Source: Dichomitus squalens LYAD-421 SS1 (lineage: Eukaryota > Basidiomycota > Agaricomycetes > Polyporales > Polyporaceae). From it: a stretch of DNA of 64,000 bases. Under the pieces are notes generated by a model, which saw nothing but the letters and a program-made list of their open reading frames with translations, searched no databases and was not told the DNA's origin. Where the stretch lies: the NCBI RefSeq assembly GCF_000275845.1, contig NW_006766910.1:117853-181852 (forward strand). The letters are read 5' to 3'. Both the position numbers and the translations under genes were made by a program. Within the stretch, counting starts at the first letter, position 1. Each line of letters starts with the position of its first letter. Below are positions 1 to 12,569 of the stretch, piece after piece.

Positions 1-1790
1 TTCTCAAGGACGGCGACCATGTGCGCCATATTGGGGGTAGCCATGACTCCTAACGAACAGGAGCCTGACATTTTCGGAACTGGCTGCTTAAGTAGTCAGG
101 TGAATAGAGCTTACCTGTGAGGGCGGCCAGACAACATGTTGTTTCCCTAGCTTCTAGAGTACGACGAGACGCCATAGCACCTCCGTGAGAGGAGCAACTG
201 AGGGCCGTTGGCAAACACAGATGCCCAGATCTGTATGTTACTCTGCATTCACATTGCGGCTCATCTTCGGGATTCAGTTCTCCCGACCATCACGAAGTCA
301 GAAAACATGCGTAATGGCTGTACAACATGGCACAGGCAGGGCCAGACTCTTCACTTCGGAAAAGTAGAAGAAAACCCAATAGTGAAATGAAATTGCGCGA
401 CTTACGTTCGGCAGTTGAGGAATAGAACTAAGGCTGTGTATATGAGCTAAATGATTGTGCTTTGTGTCGTCGCTTTCCCTGCATTTCTATCAACAAAGAT
501 TCGCAGAACCCGAAAGAATTCAAGTGGATCAGCAGGCACTAGAGCTCTCCTCGACTGTGGTGCATCAGTATGGCAACGAACAAGCCAGAACGCATGTAAG
601 AAGCAGCGTGAAAGCCGCACAGCTCCGAGCATTGCTTCAATGGTCAATCATCTCGTCGCTCTGGCTTGCTCGCGAGATTGGACTCGGTTGTGATCGGGAG
701 CTTCATCATGTGAAGAGTGCCTATGCGACCCGAGGAAGAGGTAGCATTGTAAAGGCTACTCAGAAGTCTGAAGCCCCATGCTGATATGGACAGCCTGAGG
801 GACGACACGAGGTTTCAGACTGTCGCCAGTGGGCTCAACGGAGTAACCATACAAACTCGTCTGTCAAGGGACCGCCATAATATACCGCCACGTTGTAAAA
901 AAGAAGGGGCCAGTGTAGTTCGTCAGGTGAACGAGTGATCGGATCAGTAACACAGCGATCAGAGGCGGGGCGGAATGAACGACATCTGGCAAAGTTCTAG
1001 ACCCATCATGAGGGCTATGAGGCTACGATACGCGTAACACGTAGTGTGCTGGAGGTCAGCTTCAACTGAGCTCCAGGAAACGGTAAAGCCTGACAGAGGA
1101 TATAGGAAGTCCACTGACATTGATGGCCGAATGCGGGGTAGACAAGTAGCAACATGATACAAGCGAGCGTCGGGCAGTGCTTAGGAGGGCTGTGACCTAT
1201 TCAATAGGTCGGAGTCAATAGCGAGTAGATGCGAACACTTGTAAGAAGAGCTGCCGGATCCAGCTTATCATCAGCTTAACAGATACGGTGTGGCCCAAAG
1301 AGCAGTGCTTGTGAGCTTCGAACGTAGGACCACGTTGATAGTTGCAAGGAAACAGACAGGGAGGCGATCCACGAAGGAGTCTTAGTATGCACGCATTGCA
1401 TCGGAGCCCCTCCTTGGCTCGGACTCGCACATGCCAATAGTACCGAAGCGTGAGCCTGCTATCGAAGGAGAAGGACAGATGAAATCTGAAAGATCGAAGT
1501 CGCCGGATTTAGCTACTAACGTCGGCTATAATTGGCCCGGCCCTTCGGCGCCTCTGAGTGCTGGCCCAACGTCCGAGTCTGGGCCAGCGGTACTCACCAT
1601 GCCCAGCAAAGTCACAGACCGGTAGCTCTTCTGCACCTGAATCTAACAGCATTCATGTGTCGTCTTGATACCCTCTTGTACTTCGATCGAATAAGCTCCA
1701 TGCTGAGCTGACCGTCTGTCGATTAGCAGGTACAAGAAATTATATGGTGCCTTCGGAGAGTCCTTGTATGTACCTACACTATCGCTCTTT
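1..1790. other. Gene-poor stretch, no gene recognised
   Basis: Only short overlapping open frames (all under 110 codons) are present and none gives a recognisable motif. The stretch lies downstream of the FunK1 remnant at 1800-2637 and could hold more of that decayed copy's 3' half, but I could not align it. Confidence 0.5.
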
Positions 1791-1799
1791 CCTCCTCTC

Positions 1800-2637
1800 C
1801 AGTTCTGCGCTGATACACCTTGATATTGTGAGCAGAGTACGTACGGCACATCTCCACCGGCCACACCATGATCCTTTCTTCTAGGGCCTCCACCTCTCCC
1901 TCTTCTGCGTCGTCGAAGGGGTCGTTGTGTGTGCCCTCATGCTTGAACTGGAAGAACGCCCGCTGATGTTGCCGGTTGGGCAGACCTTTGCCGAGCTCGG
2001 CGTTCTTCCGGAAGAGCGCTGCGTCGGACACGTTCCTACCATCGTCTCTCGAGTCTCAGCGGCGAGGAGAAGGCCGTATGACGTAGCACGGGACTTTGTG
2101 GGCCGTCCCTGTCTGCCACATCTGTTGGAAGGACTGTGAAGCGGAGATGGCATCGACAGGAATGATAGGAGCGATATTCGCACACGTTGCGCTCCATGCG
2201 AAGTAGTCAAGACCGTGGTCGCTATAAACAGTAGCCTGGGACAAGTTCAGCACAAAGCCGGCTTCAGAGCATCCGAGCCACTTACGAAGTCGGCGGAAAG
2301 TTGATTCCCGGGAAATCGGTTGCTGTCCTCGACATGCTGCTTGTAGTTCTGAGGGCCGTCTTTAAGGGCGACATTGATCTTCGACATCTACGCAGGCGAA
2401 ATTGTCGGAGAGCAGGCGTATTAGGAGGAGCTTGTCGACAAAGTCGGATAGCGACAGCCATGTCACCTTTCCGTGCACATCGCGACCCATGACGAGTATG
2501 ACGTCTGCGTTAGGCGGTCGAATGATTCCTGGCTTTCGACTGCAATCGCGACGCTGACCCCGCGCGAATTGGGAAGGACTGTTGTGAGGGAGATAGGATC
2601 CGGCTACAGAGAATGGGAGAAGGACCTGTGGTTTCAT
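1800..2637 (-). pseudogene. FunK1-type kinase remnant, N-terminal half only
   Basis: This is a decayed copy of the N-terminal half of the FunK1 gene at 21098-24104. An ATG at 2637 opens a frame starting MKPQVLLPFS, matching MEPQVFPSS of the intact gene. It continues through a block related to its SPVQFAQ, REPGIVQLPNAP and VRDLHGKVVWLSLKDFVNKLLPI parts. The frame then breaks. Later pieces reappear in other frames: a PIIPVDA block near 2130-2180, and at 1880-2031 a DAALFRK, QHQRAFFQFK, NDPFDDAEEGEVEALEER block. Similarity fades near 1800 and no kinase catalytic motif (HRD, DWE) is seen. Several frameshifts and the missing catalytic half make it non-functional as a kinase. Confidence 0.8.
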
Positions 2638-2689
2638 AGTCGTATTGGAGCAGAACATGGATAAGAAGGGGAAGAGAGCGACAGTTACG

Positions 2690-2990
2690 GAATACATGAG
2701 AGAGGATGTGCGTTTTCTATCGGCAGAAAGCTCAGCGTGTTCACCATGGCGTCATGAGTCACAGACGGTTAGGCAAATAGAACGAGATCAAGCATACCAA
2801 TGTTTGTGTGCAATTTAGGCTTCGTGGATGTGTGTTTCACGAAGTTGGAACTGGAGATCAGCCCGCATAGGCGCCAAGTTCGACCGAACGCCACGTTGGG
2901 TTCAGACGCCGATGTCTTTCGATCTACGACGGAAGGGTGCTATTCAGGCTCTGACCGGATGGTAGTCCCAAGAAGCTACCTTACGGACGT
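2690..2990 (-). repeat. Copy 1 of the duplicated FunK1 5' flank
   Basis: The sequence upstream of the FunK1 remnant resembles that upstream of the other two left-hand FunK1 copies (11060-11215 and 24150-24420). Shared marks are a GAGTCA tract, a stretch around a tcacgaagttgg-like word, and a GGCGCCAAGTTCGA word at 2870. A further patch at 2950-3000 resembles 18540-18600, downstream of the second DUF6533 gene. This points to segmental duplication of flanks as well as genes. Confidence 0.55.
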
Positions 2991-2999
2991 CAAATAGCA

Positions 3000-4935
3000 G
3001 ATGTCAGCATGGGGTTCCACGACGGTGAACATGGCAGCGAGGCGCACAAGAAGATTTGGCTTACCGGAGTTGATGAGATTTCTGGGCGTGCCGAGGCTGC
3101 CGCCAGACGGTGGTGACTGAGGCACGATGAGCTCGAGGTTGAGCGAGCAGCGTCAATCAGGTCCAATCAAGCGACGATGTATTGGGCAAACTAAACGGAC
3201 CCATCAGATCGACTACTGACTGAAGATGAGGGCCGCCGCCAGCGTATTCGATGCAGTCAATCTTGGGGGCATAGATACGCGGGCTCAGGAGGCTTGTACG
3301 AACAGGGACGTATCAGACAATCATGAAGAGCCCATCTTTGCGTCTCAATAGCCCTATATCCGAGACAGTGTCTCTAGCCGGTAGAGGAGATAGGGTAACA
3401 ACCAAGTAGACGGGAAGAATACATACAAGCGCAGGACGACGTCGCAAGATGATTCGGTAAAGTAAGCATCGGCAGGGTTCCGAAGTGTGTTCAAGCTGAG
3501 CGATGGATGATTTCCGGGGTCGTCAGGAGCGTCTTCCAATCAGGTGTACCTGCGCTGTTCGTGGGAACAGAGGAAGACTTAGGCTATCGCGCGCGAGCGG
3601 GCAACAATTTAAACATAGCGCACGACTAGTGGATTGCGCACGGCCCGAGAAAGCAAACAGCCTACTCAATTGCCGTCCAAGTAAGGGACATACCGTAGCC
3701 TCTGCAGTCTGATTACTCTGTCTTGTCCAACGGGTTGTAGCAACTCACGCTTGGTGCACGGCTCATGCGCTGATGGTGACAACCGATTGGGCTGTACACG
3801 CTTCCTTCGCGGGGCGCATTGGGAGCGCGTTTCATCCTCGCGCCAGAATCCTGTGGACTGAGAAGTTGTTGGGACAGTTCATAGGGCATACAGTCTTCTC
3901 GCGACCATGAGGACAGTGGTAGTAGTGTTTACAAGACGAACGATACAATATCGGTCCCCCAGAATGAGTCGTCCATGTCCAAGTTCGGGCACTACCTAAG
4001 GGAGCAGGAAAAGCAAAGCAGCTGCAGATACTCGGGATGTTCGAGATGCATTGACAAGTGCAGTAGGCAGTTGGGCGGAAGAGACAAATGATGAATCAAT
4101 TATTGCGCTGGCGAGGACGGATAGCCCACTTCGGTGAAATGACGTCAGCAAATGGTGATGCCGATTCGCCCGAGCTTCGGGCGCCTATATCTGCTGGAGC
4201 CTTGCAGCGGACGAGTCAGTCACCCATGTCCAATGACAAGCCCTCGGGAAGCGCATGCGTGAACATCAAGGTCAGATGAGTTTATTGCTTTCATTAAAGG
4301 AGATTCGAGGACCAAGACTCTGACTGTCTACATGGGGAAGGCAGGGATATCGACTTGTACAACAGTGAGCTGAAGGCTCGTGCAAGCTAGGGGGAAAGGA
4401 GGGAGACTCAGTGAGGAAAGGTGCAAGGGGAAGGCCTGGACGATGAGCGGGAGGGGAGAGGGGGTTGGGCTATACGAATGGTGAAGTGCTAGGTAGGGGG
4501 CTCAGTACCTATGCGTTGCGAATGCCCGTCCACCCTGGGCCATTGAAGGCAAAGGTACGGGTTATAAACCTGCCGCCCAATGGGTACGGTTGCGCCCCTG
4601 GAACTCGCTTCTTGCTGCGGTCAGGAGTACGCCCGGCGGGTTTCCCGCCGTTCGTCGATCATCTTAACCCTAGCTTACGATAGCAGTACTGCGAGGACTG
4701 TCATGCCATTGCAATGTCACGGTATTCTGCACATCCGCACATGCTTATCTTCTCGGTTCCCATGCCCTAGAAAGCGCATCGAGGTCCTATATCAAAGACT
4801 CTGCGTTGGGATTGTACTCTAAAAAATCTCGCAAATGTGCAGGACCGTGTCCATAGCTTCATGATGTTCCCGGGCCACATCCGGACTGCACCGAAGAATA
4901 CACAGTAGAATCCGATTGGTGCACTGAAGGTAGAA
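3000..4935. other. Intergenic, no gene recognised
   Basis: No convincing gene. A patch at 4110-4150 around the palindrome TGACGTCA (4140-4147) resembles 20415-20450, another trace of the duplication. The purine-rich tract at 4390-4465 is low complexity. Confidence 0.4.
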
Positions 4936-4943
4936 GCCGAGTA

Positions 4944-6531
4944 TCATACATCCCTGAGGCTCACTGAATCCTCTCCGTAGTCCTCCGTAGAAGCATCGCT
5001 CGAATCGCTACCAGATGGAGCCCGAAATACAATAGACTGTGGAGTATCCAGTCTGCTCATGACGTCCAGCGATAAGAAAGACATCTGGTGGGTCATCCTT
5101 AGGTTGACCTCATGCAGGTCGATGAGAAAGTGCGACACCATGACGCTCGTAATCCTTGAGAGTTGTGAGCGAAAGGTAGCTGGCCAGTCAAATTGACTCA
5201 CGGCTCGGAAAATCTCGTGATATATGTTGTCCCAGTACCAATCGGACGTACTGGTGTATTCTATGAGCTGTGTCAGGGACATCTGGTGGGGAATGGGAGA
5301 TGGAATCAAGCCCACCACAAAGGAGAATGTCAAGTGGAGAGCGTTCAGGAATGACAGAATGCTTTGTGTTCGCTCAGCAACGTCCGGACCAAACCTCCTC
5401 GGTAATAGGGAGCTCACAAGAAATACATGGTTCCTAGGAACCGATTAGGAGAGTTGATAACAAAAAGGACAACGCACGCACCGTTCCTATACATCACGCT
5501 GAGAAGGGAGGGCAACCCGCTCTGTGAACCATGCGATTTATAGGTTGCACGCCAGGTAAGACAAGCAACACATGTATCAGAGAGAATGAGACATGTAGCT
5601 ATAGCAGCGGTGCCTGTGAGGTGTCAACGACAAGCTCTTCGGAAGAGCCATTCCCACATACCCCTGCATGTGCGTAAGCGTCTGGACCCACAAAATAGTG
5701 CGTTCTGTACTCACAAATTGCTTGTGTGCGTCGCGACATTGACATCTGTGGTACAGCCTAGGATGGGGTCGAATCTAGTCGTGACGTGATGAAGGTCTCC
5801 CTGCAAAGCCGGTGAGCGTTTGGTTGAATCAAGGTGGGATATCGAAGTACATAATAGTTGAGAATCAAAGGAACGGACCCCAAAATGAATATGATCACAC
5901 TGAGAGCTCTGCTCTGATTGCTGAGCGCATAGGCCCGTAAAGCTGAGAAAACTTCAGAGGTTGTCAGTAACCCATTTGTACTGACTGAAATCATGGCGAT
6001 GACTACGCACTCGCAAACGGAAGGTATCCTAGATTCCTGAGAATGTCTTCAAAGTAATGTGCAACCGTGCAGCTATTGTACGTCCTTGCGTTAGCGAGTG
6101 CCAGCAATGAAATGACGTAGTCGTACTCCTAGATAGAATTCAATCAAAGAACTCTGGCATGTATGTCTCACTTACTGCAGTCACTGAGGGGAAAAACCGA
6201 ATTGGAGCCATGCCAATGTAGTAAACAATAGCCAGATATCGGTTGAAAAAGAAGAGGATTGAGGAAAGAGTGGGCCGACTCCTCCAGAAAAGCGCCAGTT
6301 CCTGCTGGAATGTCGTGAGATAGTCGTATCCGACGAGTGCTAATGTTTTCATTAGTATTGGTCGGTCCTTCACATTGACTTGCGCGCACGAACTTGCAGT
6401 CGCCACAATGATGAAATTCATGACAACACTGCAGAGATCAGAGCTGTGTCATATGGCTACAAAACTGAAAGAAATACTACTCACTTTGTCTCTAGGATCG
6501 CGACACTCAGCGCTTCATTTGAGAGACTCAT
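4944..6531 (-). CDS. DUF6533-type seven-helix membrane protein
   Basis: Several exons assemble into a protein of the basidiomycete DUF6533 family, predicted integral membrane proteins of unknown function. Exon 1 (ATG at 6531) reads MSLSNEALSVAILET and joins through a GTGAGT donor in phase 2 to a second exon with acceptor CTCTGCAG. The next exon (acceptor AACATTAG) carries the family signature GYDYLTTFQQELALFWR followed by FFFNRYLAI. A later exon has VFSALRAYALS with a hydrophobic helix (VIIFILGSVPLILN). The last exon (end 4944) has FLNALHLTFSFVVG and the typical C-terminal SVMVSHFLIDLHEVN, then a Ser/Asp-rich tail. The same exon pattern occurs in the gene at 15947-17716. The middle exons are uncertain, so intactness is not proven. 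DUF6533 proteins resemble GPCRs in topology; signalling is only a guess. Confidence 0.72.
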
Positions 6532-6539
6532 GGCTCAGA

Positions 6540-8270
6540 GATGGAATCCTGCGTCCTCAGTTAAGCCGGGCCTCATGAACGCCTCTTTATGTAGCCTGGT
6601 GAAGGTGAGACAGATGCCCGCTCAACGCCCACTAGCCAAAATAGCATGGGTAAGCCGAAGACAACCTTCACAGACCGCATGCCAGTAGAACTCCTAAGGG
6701 ATGGAGCTTGATGACATTCCTCGGTATGACATCCGATTCGAAGAAGCAATGGACTCGATACCGTCTGCGGATGGCAATGCAGCGCTCACCTTTCCCACAC
6801 GTCACTTCTTCCGTTCAGGGTCTCCTCGAAGCTCAAATACAAGCCTCTCGAATATTGACCAGTGATCACTGCATATTGACTGGAAGGTGACTATAAGCAA
6901 AATTCAGCGTTTTCGCACCGACGGTGATAGTTAAATCAAGCGACAGAGGATTCCGCTCAAATGGACCGACAAGCAAGGTCAGTCGCAGTGCCAAGGTCGT
7001 TGCAGCTGCGGTCTCATGCCGGAGATCAGGGTTACACAGATGCCTGATACACGTACCTCTTCGTCACCTTTATTCAGGGTCTCGTAAGTGTATATAGACC
7101 TAGTACTAATCGTGTGGGCTTTATATAGACCACCGAACGTTCGAGCGCTGCTCAGCGACTGCGCCTCTTAGCGGTATGGGAACGGATCGAGAAGGGCTAC
7201 GTGAAATTTCCCAAGCCTCAAAGCATCGACACCTGTGTATCATAGAGAGGTAGAAAAAGTATGGCAAATTTGAGGATGAGATAGATGTGCGGCGTTACAA
7301 GACGTGAGATCCTAGGCCTGAACTGAGATACGCTGTACTAAATGTGGTACGGAATCTAGGAACTGACGCTTAGAGGATATTCCGCCATGAAATGTGAGGT
7401 GATGTATCGCGACAGCAGTAAGGGCATAGTAAAGTCATACTGCCTATGGGATCGAGTTCGTGGACGTGGCTCTACATGAGAGCGAAGGTGTGCGCAAGGA
7501 AGCGAGGGTCTGCACAGAGGACGCTACATTCGCCGTCCACATAGACTTTGAGAGTCGACGAAGAAGGGAGGACGTGAGAACTAGGTGCGCTCGTATCCCA
7601 GGGAGATTCGCACAAGGTGGTGACATATCAACGGATTTAATCAGGATTCAGGTAGTGCAATCAGCTTCGCGAAGAGCTCCTGGATCCTCCTCGGTGCCTG
7701 ACAGTGACAGTGCGGGAAATCAGCAGTTGTGGGCTTTCGGTAGGCGAAGCGACTGTAAAAGTTGTGAGACTCAAAGGTGCGGAAACTGCTCGGAATGCAT
7801 ACCAGATGGCACGACGATCAGTATGAGGAGCATCCAGTGGCTGCGGAGCAGGGGTCGTGGATCAGTGGGCTATGTAGGTAGACGAATTTGATGCCGTGAC
7901 GTCAGCAGATACACTAGGGTTGCTTATATGAAACACACCAATTCAGGGTCTACTTGCCCTCAATTACCATCTCCGCACAGCGATATCCGGCATTCACGGC
8001 TGCATGATATCACATTGAGACTGATGTACTATTTTTCCTTCATTACGAAACTACGGGATAGGATTGGAAAAAATACAGCCCCAGACAGCCTAGAGCAGTC
8101 TGACGTGTGCCGAGAATCGAGGACGTTCGTTAGCTTTGTGCTCCTGCGAGGCCGGTAGTTTCTTGCGTCGAGAGGCAACTGGCAGCCATCCGCTTGCGGT
8201 CACTGCCCGCCTGTGGGCCGTCCTAGAATATACGAGCGGAAATTACAAGTACGCTCTTCACCGAGCCGTC
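6540..8270. other. Intergenic, no gene recognised
   Basis: Short frames only. The longest (7460-7891, plus) is Ser/Arg-rich without a known motif. A TGACGTCA palindrome followed by GCA lies at 7897-7904, as at 4140 and 20440. Confidence 0.4.
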
Positions 8271-8279
8271 GATACCGTC

Positions 8280-11005
8280 TTAGGACTCCTCTGGCACAGG
8301 CGGGAGCGGACCGAGGACGTCCAGGTGATCCTGCAGCACCTCGTTCTCGAGCCAGTCCCAGCTCTTTGCCTGCCAAAAGAGGTCCCGAACAGAAGTATGA
8401 TCCTTCAAGTTGGAAGCGAGCTCGTAAGTCTCCGCCGAAGGTTTCGAAACTCTTCGTGCAGTCTTCTTCCCGAAAACCTTGCCAGACTTCGCAGGACCTG
8501 TACTTGAGGCCTCCGCCTTGATACGCCGACGGCGAGCAGGACGATCGCTGGGATCAGAGGGAGCGGACGAGTTACCGGATCGAAGCGAGCGGTCATAGGC
8601 CTTGACTTCGTACCGCGCCTTGAACCAGTCCAGTAACTCGAGAATGAGAGTGTTCAGTGCTTCGTTGGGTTCATCCGAAGCACGACCAAATGTGATGATT
8701 CGGTTGCCGAACTTGAGAGCCCCGTCGCTGGTGATGATGTAGACTTTCGTCTCGGGACATTCAAAAGTGCCTGTGGGCAGTCGCCTGAAATCGACGAAGT
8801 ACCTGTTAATGAAGTCCGGCACGTACAACTCCATGTTGTGCGGACAGTAACGGATAACGTTGTAGAGGAGGACATTGAAGAAGGACTCGATCTCGTCGGC
8901 GGTCTGTACGATGTGGAGGGCATCCATGAGAGAAGCGACAGACATGTACCTCCACGTGCCCTATCCTATTGGTAAGCAGGAGTTATTCGTGGTATCATCA
9001 ATATGGACGTACAGTTCTCTTCGGTCGCAGAGCCTGATTGACCTCTTCTCCTCGTGAGATGGGTTTCGAGAGCTCCCAGTCCGCCAGGATGCCTCGCCAA
9101 GTCACGCGCAAGGTCATGTCGCCCTCCTGCTGAAGAACGAATGTGGGAAGGATTAGGATGTTCCCGCTGCTGATGTCGCAATGGAGTATCTTGGACTTGA
9201 CCGTCACGTCATAGTGGGCTGATCTCGTGAGTCAGTGAGACGTTCTAAGGCGCAATGCACGCACCTTCGATGCTATCCCCAATGATGCTAACTAGCTGAC
9301 GGCTGGACCGAAACGCAGTTATCGGAAGGCAGACTTCCTTGAGCACGAGGCGATGATGCCCATAATGTGGCACATAGGGCGTCGGCTCTTCCTGCATCTC
9401 ACTGTAGGTACGCTTCACCCGGTGAGGCTCGTTCGAATGATCCTGAACGACATCCACCTTACGCTCCTCCTTCGTTCCCAAGACCTCGTTCACCCGATAA
9501 TGGGATAAACGGGTCTCGTGGCGACGAAAAAGATGAGCGCGAACGAGACTAGGTATATTCCTGACGCCGTCCGTATTGAGCTTACCCAGGATCTCGCGTT
9601 CAGAAGCGACGTTCTCATAAATTGACCGCCAGGAGTCTTTGAGAAATACGAATGTTCTCGTCCACTTGCGGTATGCCACGTAACCACGGGTGCCTCGACC
9701 GATGAGTCCGCGCGTGTGGTAGAGCGGCTCGCAAACAAGAAATTCCTCGTCGTCGACAGTGAGATTGTATCGGGGCTAGTCTGTGACTGATTGGCAGAAG
9801 TAGTCGAGAACGTACTCGAAGACGAAAGAGTCATCGCTCGGGACCTGAAAAGTGACCTGTGTGTCCCTAGCTTCAGCGACGAGACCGGGACTGTGACCGT
9901 TCACCGTGTTCGTATCGATGGACGGCGGCTGAGGCAGTATAGGGGAGAGTGCCTTAGGGAGCGGGGTACCTTCTTCGTAGCCGACCACAGGAAGATGGAA
10001 GGGGATGTTGACGTCCGCAAGGGTGTCCATCAACCGATAATCGTCGGAATCCTTCTGAAGCAGCGTCGCCGAGGTGTCAAAGCCTTGAGCCTCGTCGTCT
10101 ATGACGGTGAGCGCTAGGAGCACTTCGACCAACGCGTCCGTGCGTAAGAGGTAGTTCACCTTCTCGCTGACGAAGACACCAGATCGGTCCCAGCGCATGA
10201 CACGGAATTCCCTTCCGATCACGAGCAGAGAGAAGGCGGCGGTGCGATGTTGGTAGAGGAAGAGCTGATCAGCGTAGGCGATGAGCTGGCCCCACACCTT
10301 CTTTCTCTCTTCTAGGGCCTCCTCTTCTCCCTCCTGTGCCTCGTCGAAGGGGTCGTTCTGAGAGTCCTCCTGCTTGAAGTGGAAGAACACCTGTTGATAC
10401 TCCCAGTTTGGCCGACCTTCTTCGAGCTCGAGATCCTTCCTAAAGAGAGCGGCATTGGCACTGTCCCTTTCAGCGTCGCCCAGATCGTGGCTGTGAGGAG
10501 AAAGTCGTATGACATAGCGATGGACTTCGTCGACCATCCCCGTCTGCCGCGGAGTCTGTTGAGAGGACGGCGCAGCGGAGTTGGAGTCGATCGGAACAAT
10601 GAGAGTGGTGTTCGGGTGCTCCATGCCCCATGAACAATGACCAAGAACGTTTGCATTGATCACATTCGCCTCGGACAACGTCAGCACAGGGTCAGCTTCA
10701 GAGAACTTGCGCCACTCACGAAGTCTGAGGCAAGTTGATCCTCAGGGATGCGGTTGCTGACCTCGGCACGCTGCTTGTAGTTCTGGAAGACGTCTTCGAG
10801 GGCGATGCTGATCTTTGACATCTGCACAGGCGGAAATCTATCGGAGAGCACGCGTCGAGGTATCGGAAGAAGCTTGTCGAGGAAGCCCAATAGCGATAAT
10901 CTCACCGCATTCCCGCACAGATCGCGATCCATACTTGATCGCTGTCGCGTTCGGTGTTTTGAAACCCCTAGCTCTCGCCTGCTGCAATCGAAAGGATCCG
11001 TCTCT
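8280..11005 (-). pseudogene. FunK1-type protein kinase, broken copy
   Basis: This is a nearly full-length paralogue of the intact FunK1 gene at 21098-24104, with the same intron positions: GTGAGT donor to a TCCGAG acceptor near 10670-10710, GAAG|GTGCGTGC to GATCAG near 9200-9265, and AGAACT|GTACGT to a GATAG acceptor just before 8960. Kinase motifs remain: GRGTRGYVAYRK, FLKDSWR, DISSGNIL, ADWELSK, and the C-terminal exon from GTWRYMS. Three defects are visible. (1) An in-frame TAG at 9776-9778 sits where the intact gene has TGG (SVTD-Trp-PR). (2) Near 10950 the spacing between the PNA motif and the VRDLHGK-like motif is 5 nt shorter, a frameshift. (3) The catalytic HRD is HCD (CGC to TGC). 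It also stops about 41 codons earlier. An unseen intron removing the TAG is the main alternative. Confidence 0.82.
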
Positions 11006-11059
11006 GGGAGAGAAAAAAGAACCTTCAGTATATAACTGCACCTTTAGCAGCAGTTGTTG

Positions 11060-11215
11060 AGAAAGGACGTACAAGAGTCAATAACGCTCGAGAGAGGATG
11101 TGCGCGATTTGACTTGGGACTTCGTGAATGTATCTCACGATCTTGGTGGTTGGAGAACAACTGGTATGGGCGCCAAGTTCGATCGAACAGGTCGGAAACG
11201 CCCATGTCCTTTGGT
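11060..11215 (-). repeat. Copy 2 of the duplicated FunK1 5' flank, with inverted repeat
   Basis: Related to 2690-2900 and 24150-24420. It carries an ATGGGCG arm (11166-11172), the shared GCGCCAAGTTCGA word, and the complementary CGCCCAT arm (11199-11205). The intact gene has the same arrangement with longer arms, so the inverted repeat existed before the duplication. Confidence 0.6.
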
Positions 11216-11711
11216 CAGTGGCTGGTCTCGTCAGTAGGTGGCGGGGATGCGGCACATCCTCCCAGTGGCAAACTACGCGCCATTCACTATCAATGTTCGG
11301 CATGATTTACGAGGATGCGAGGCGTTGTCACACCGACATCTGACATTTGGCCATCCAGCAGTGTCTCTGCGAGTCGAGGCGGGAAAGCGCCACATTGCAT
11401 CAGTACCGCGGAGCGTCCAGGACCGAGCCGGGCCGCATCACCTCACGGTGGCGAATGTCCGAGGGACGTGCCCGACCCGAGAGCCACAACTTACCTAGAC
11501 GAACCCTGTCTCGATTATGCTCGAACGATACAGATCAGAGTATAGATTAAAGGCTGCGAGTAGGAGGCGTCACATGAAGATGCTACAGACCGGGTGGGGT
11601 GGTGCATGCCGCGCGAGTGATGTGTAACAGAGACACGCGACGACACGCGATGCTTCAGAGGTAAGCGATGAACAAGCAAGATGGCACAGGGCTGAGTGCG
11701 CAATTCGCGTG

Positions 11712-12560
11712 TCACACTAGCGCTACCATACCGCTACCCAGGCGCATGTTCTGCTCCTCAAGCCACCTCCCTAGCTCGCCGAGCGTTCTTGGGATGCTGT
11801 CCAATGATACATCGGAGCCCGATGAGATGACGGAGTCCGTCGTCGCCGTGAGAGGCGATGAAAACTCAGCTTCGGGTTCGCAGGAATGCTCTGCAGGGGC
11901 GGGATGTAGGGGACAGTGAGCTAACGACCACTTCGCTAGTGCCCGCTGCTTTATCTGGATCGCGCAAAGTGAGCCTCTGCGTCGTGTGGTGCCCGCAAGC
12001 CAAGCATACGTACACACCAAGCATGTAAGGCGCAGCGAGTCGCGGCTCCGTCTTCTGCCGCTTCCAGCAATTCGCCTGAATTCCTCAAGTCTCACACCCT
12101 TCGCAACTGGGTATGCAGCGAGTCTTGGTGGGTAGCTCCAAGAGCTGGCCTTACATGGTCATAGCATGTACGTTGCTGGAAATCGCCTATGGATCATTTC
12201 TTGGTGAGACTGAGATCGAAGATGTCGACGACTTGAAAGTTTATACTGGCCTATTAATGCACTTCGCAGCATGACGTACGCTGTTTTGGGTAGTATCCCG
12301 GCGGTGGAAGCGCCATGGACATTACCCCAGTACAGTCGCGTTGTACACGCGCGTGGCTGACTTCCTGCTAAGCGCGAATGAGGCGCAATGATGACTTCAG
12401 GCCATGTCCGATAGAGTAAAGGGTACCTTGGAGGGAAGTAGATAGTAGGAGCTGCACCCAGCAGTGGTATTGGGTTGACTTCTTGGACATAACCAATGAA
12501 CAGACCTCTAGATGTCTGACATGTGAGTACTTGGCCAACCCCAGATGAATTATGAGACAT
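11712..12560 (-). pseudogene. Broken paralogue of the homeodomain-like gene at 26.7-27.6 kb
   Basis: The 3' part encodes PRTLGELGRWLEEQNMRL near its C-terminus, matching PRTFGELGRWLEQQNRRL of the other copy, preceded by a related Ser/Asp-rich stretch. The 5' part shares the GQVLTCQTSRGLF block with GQALTCQISRGLF there. The block corresponding to the CEGCE motif is recognisable at the DNA level near 12100, but a TGA follows directly (CEGCET-stop), and another stop lies a few codons upstream, so the possible homeodomain region is destroyed. It sits upstream of the broken FunK1 copy, just as the other copy sits upstream of the intact FunK1. Confidence 0.6.
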
Positions 12561-12569
12561 TGAATGGCT

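Noticed and set aside
7440..7620. Minus-strand frame with KVYVDGE, reminiscent of a LamG/BEACH-protein segment
   Set aside because: One short match in a region full of stops, no neighbouring motif and no splice structure; likely chance.
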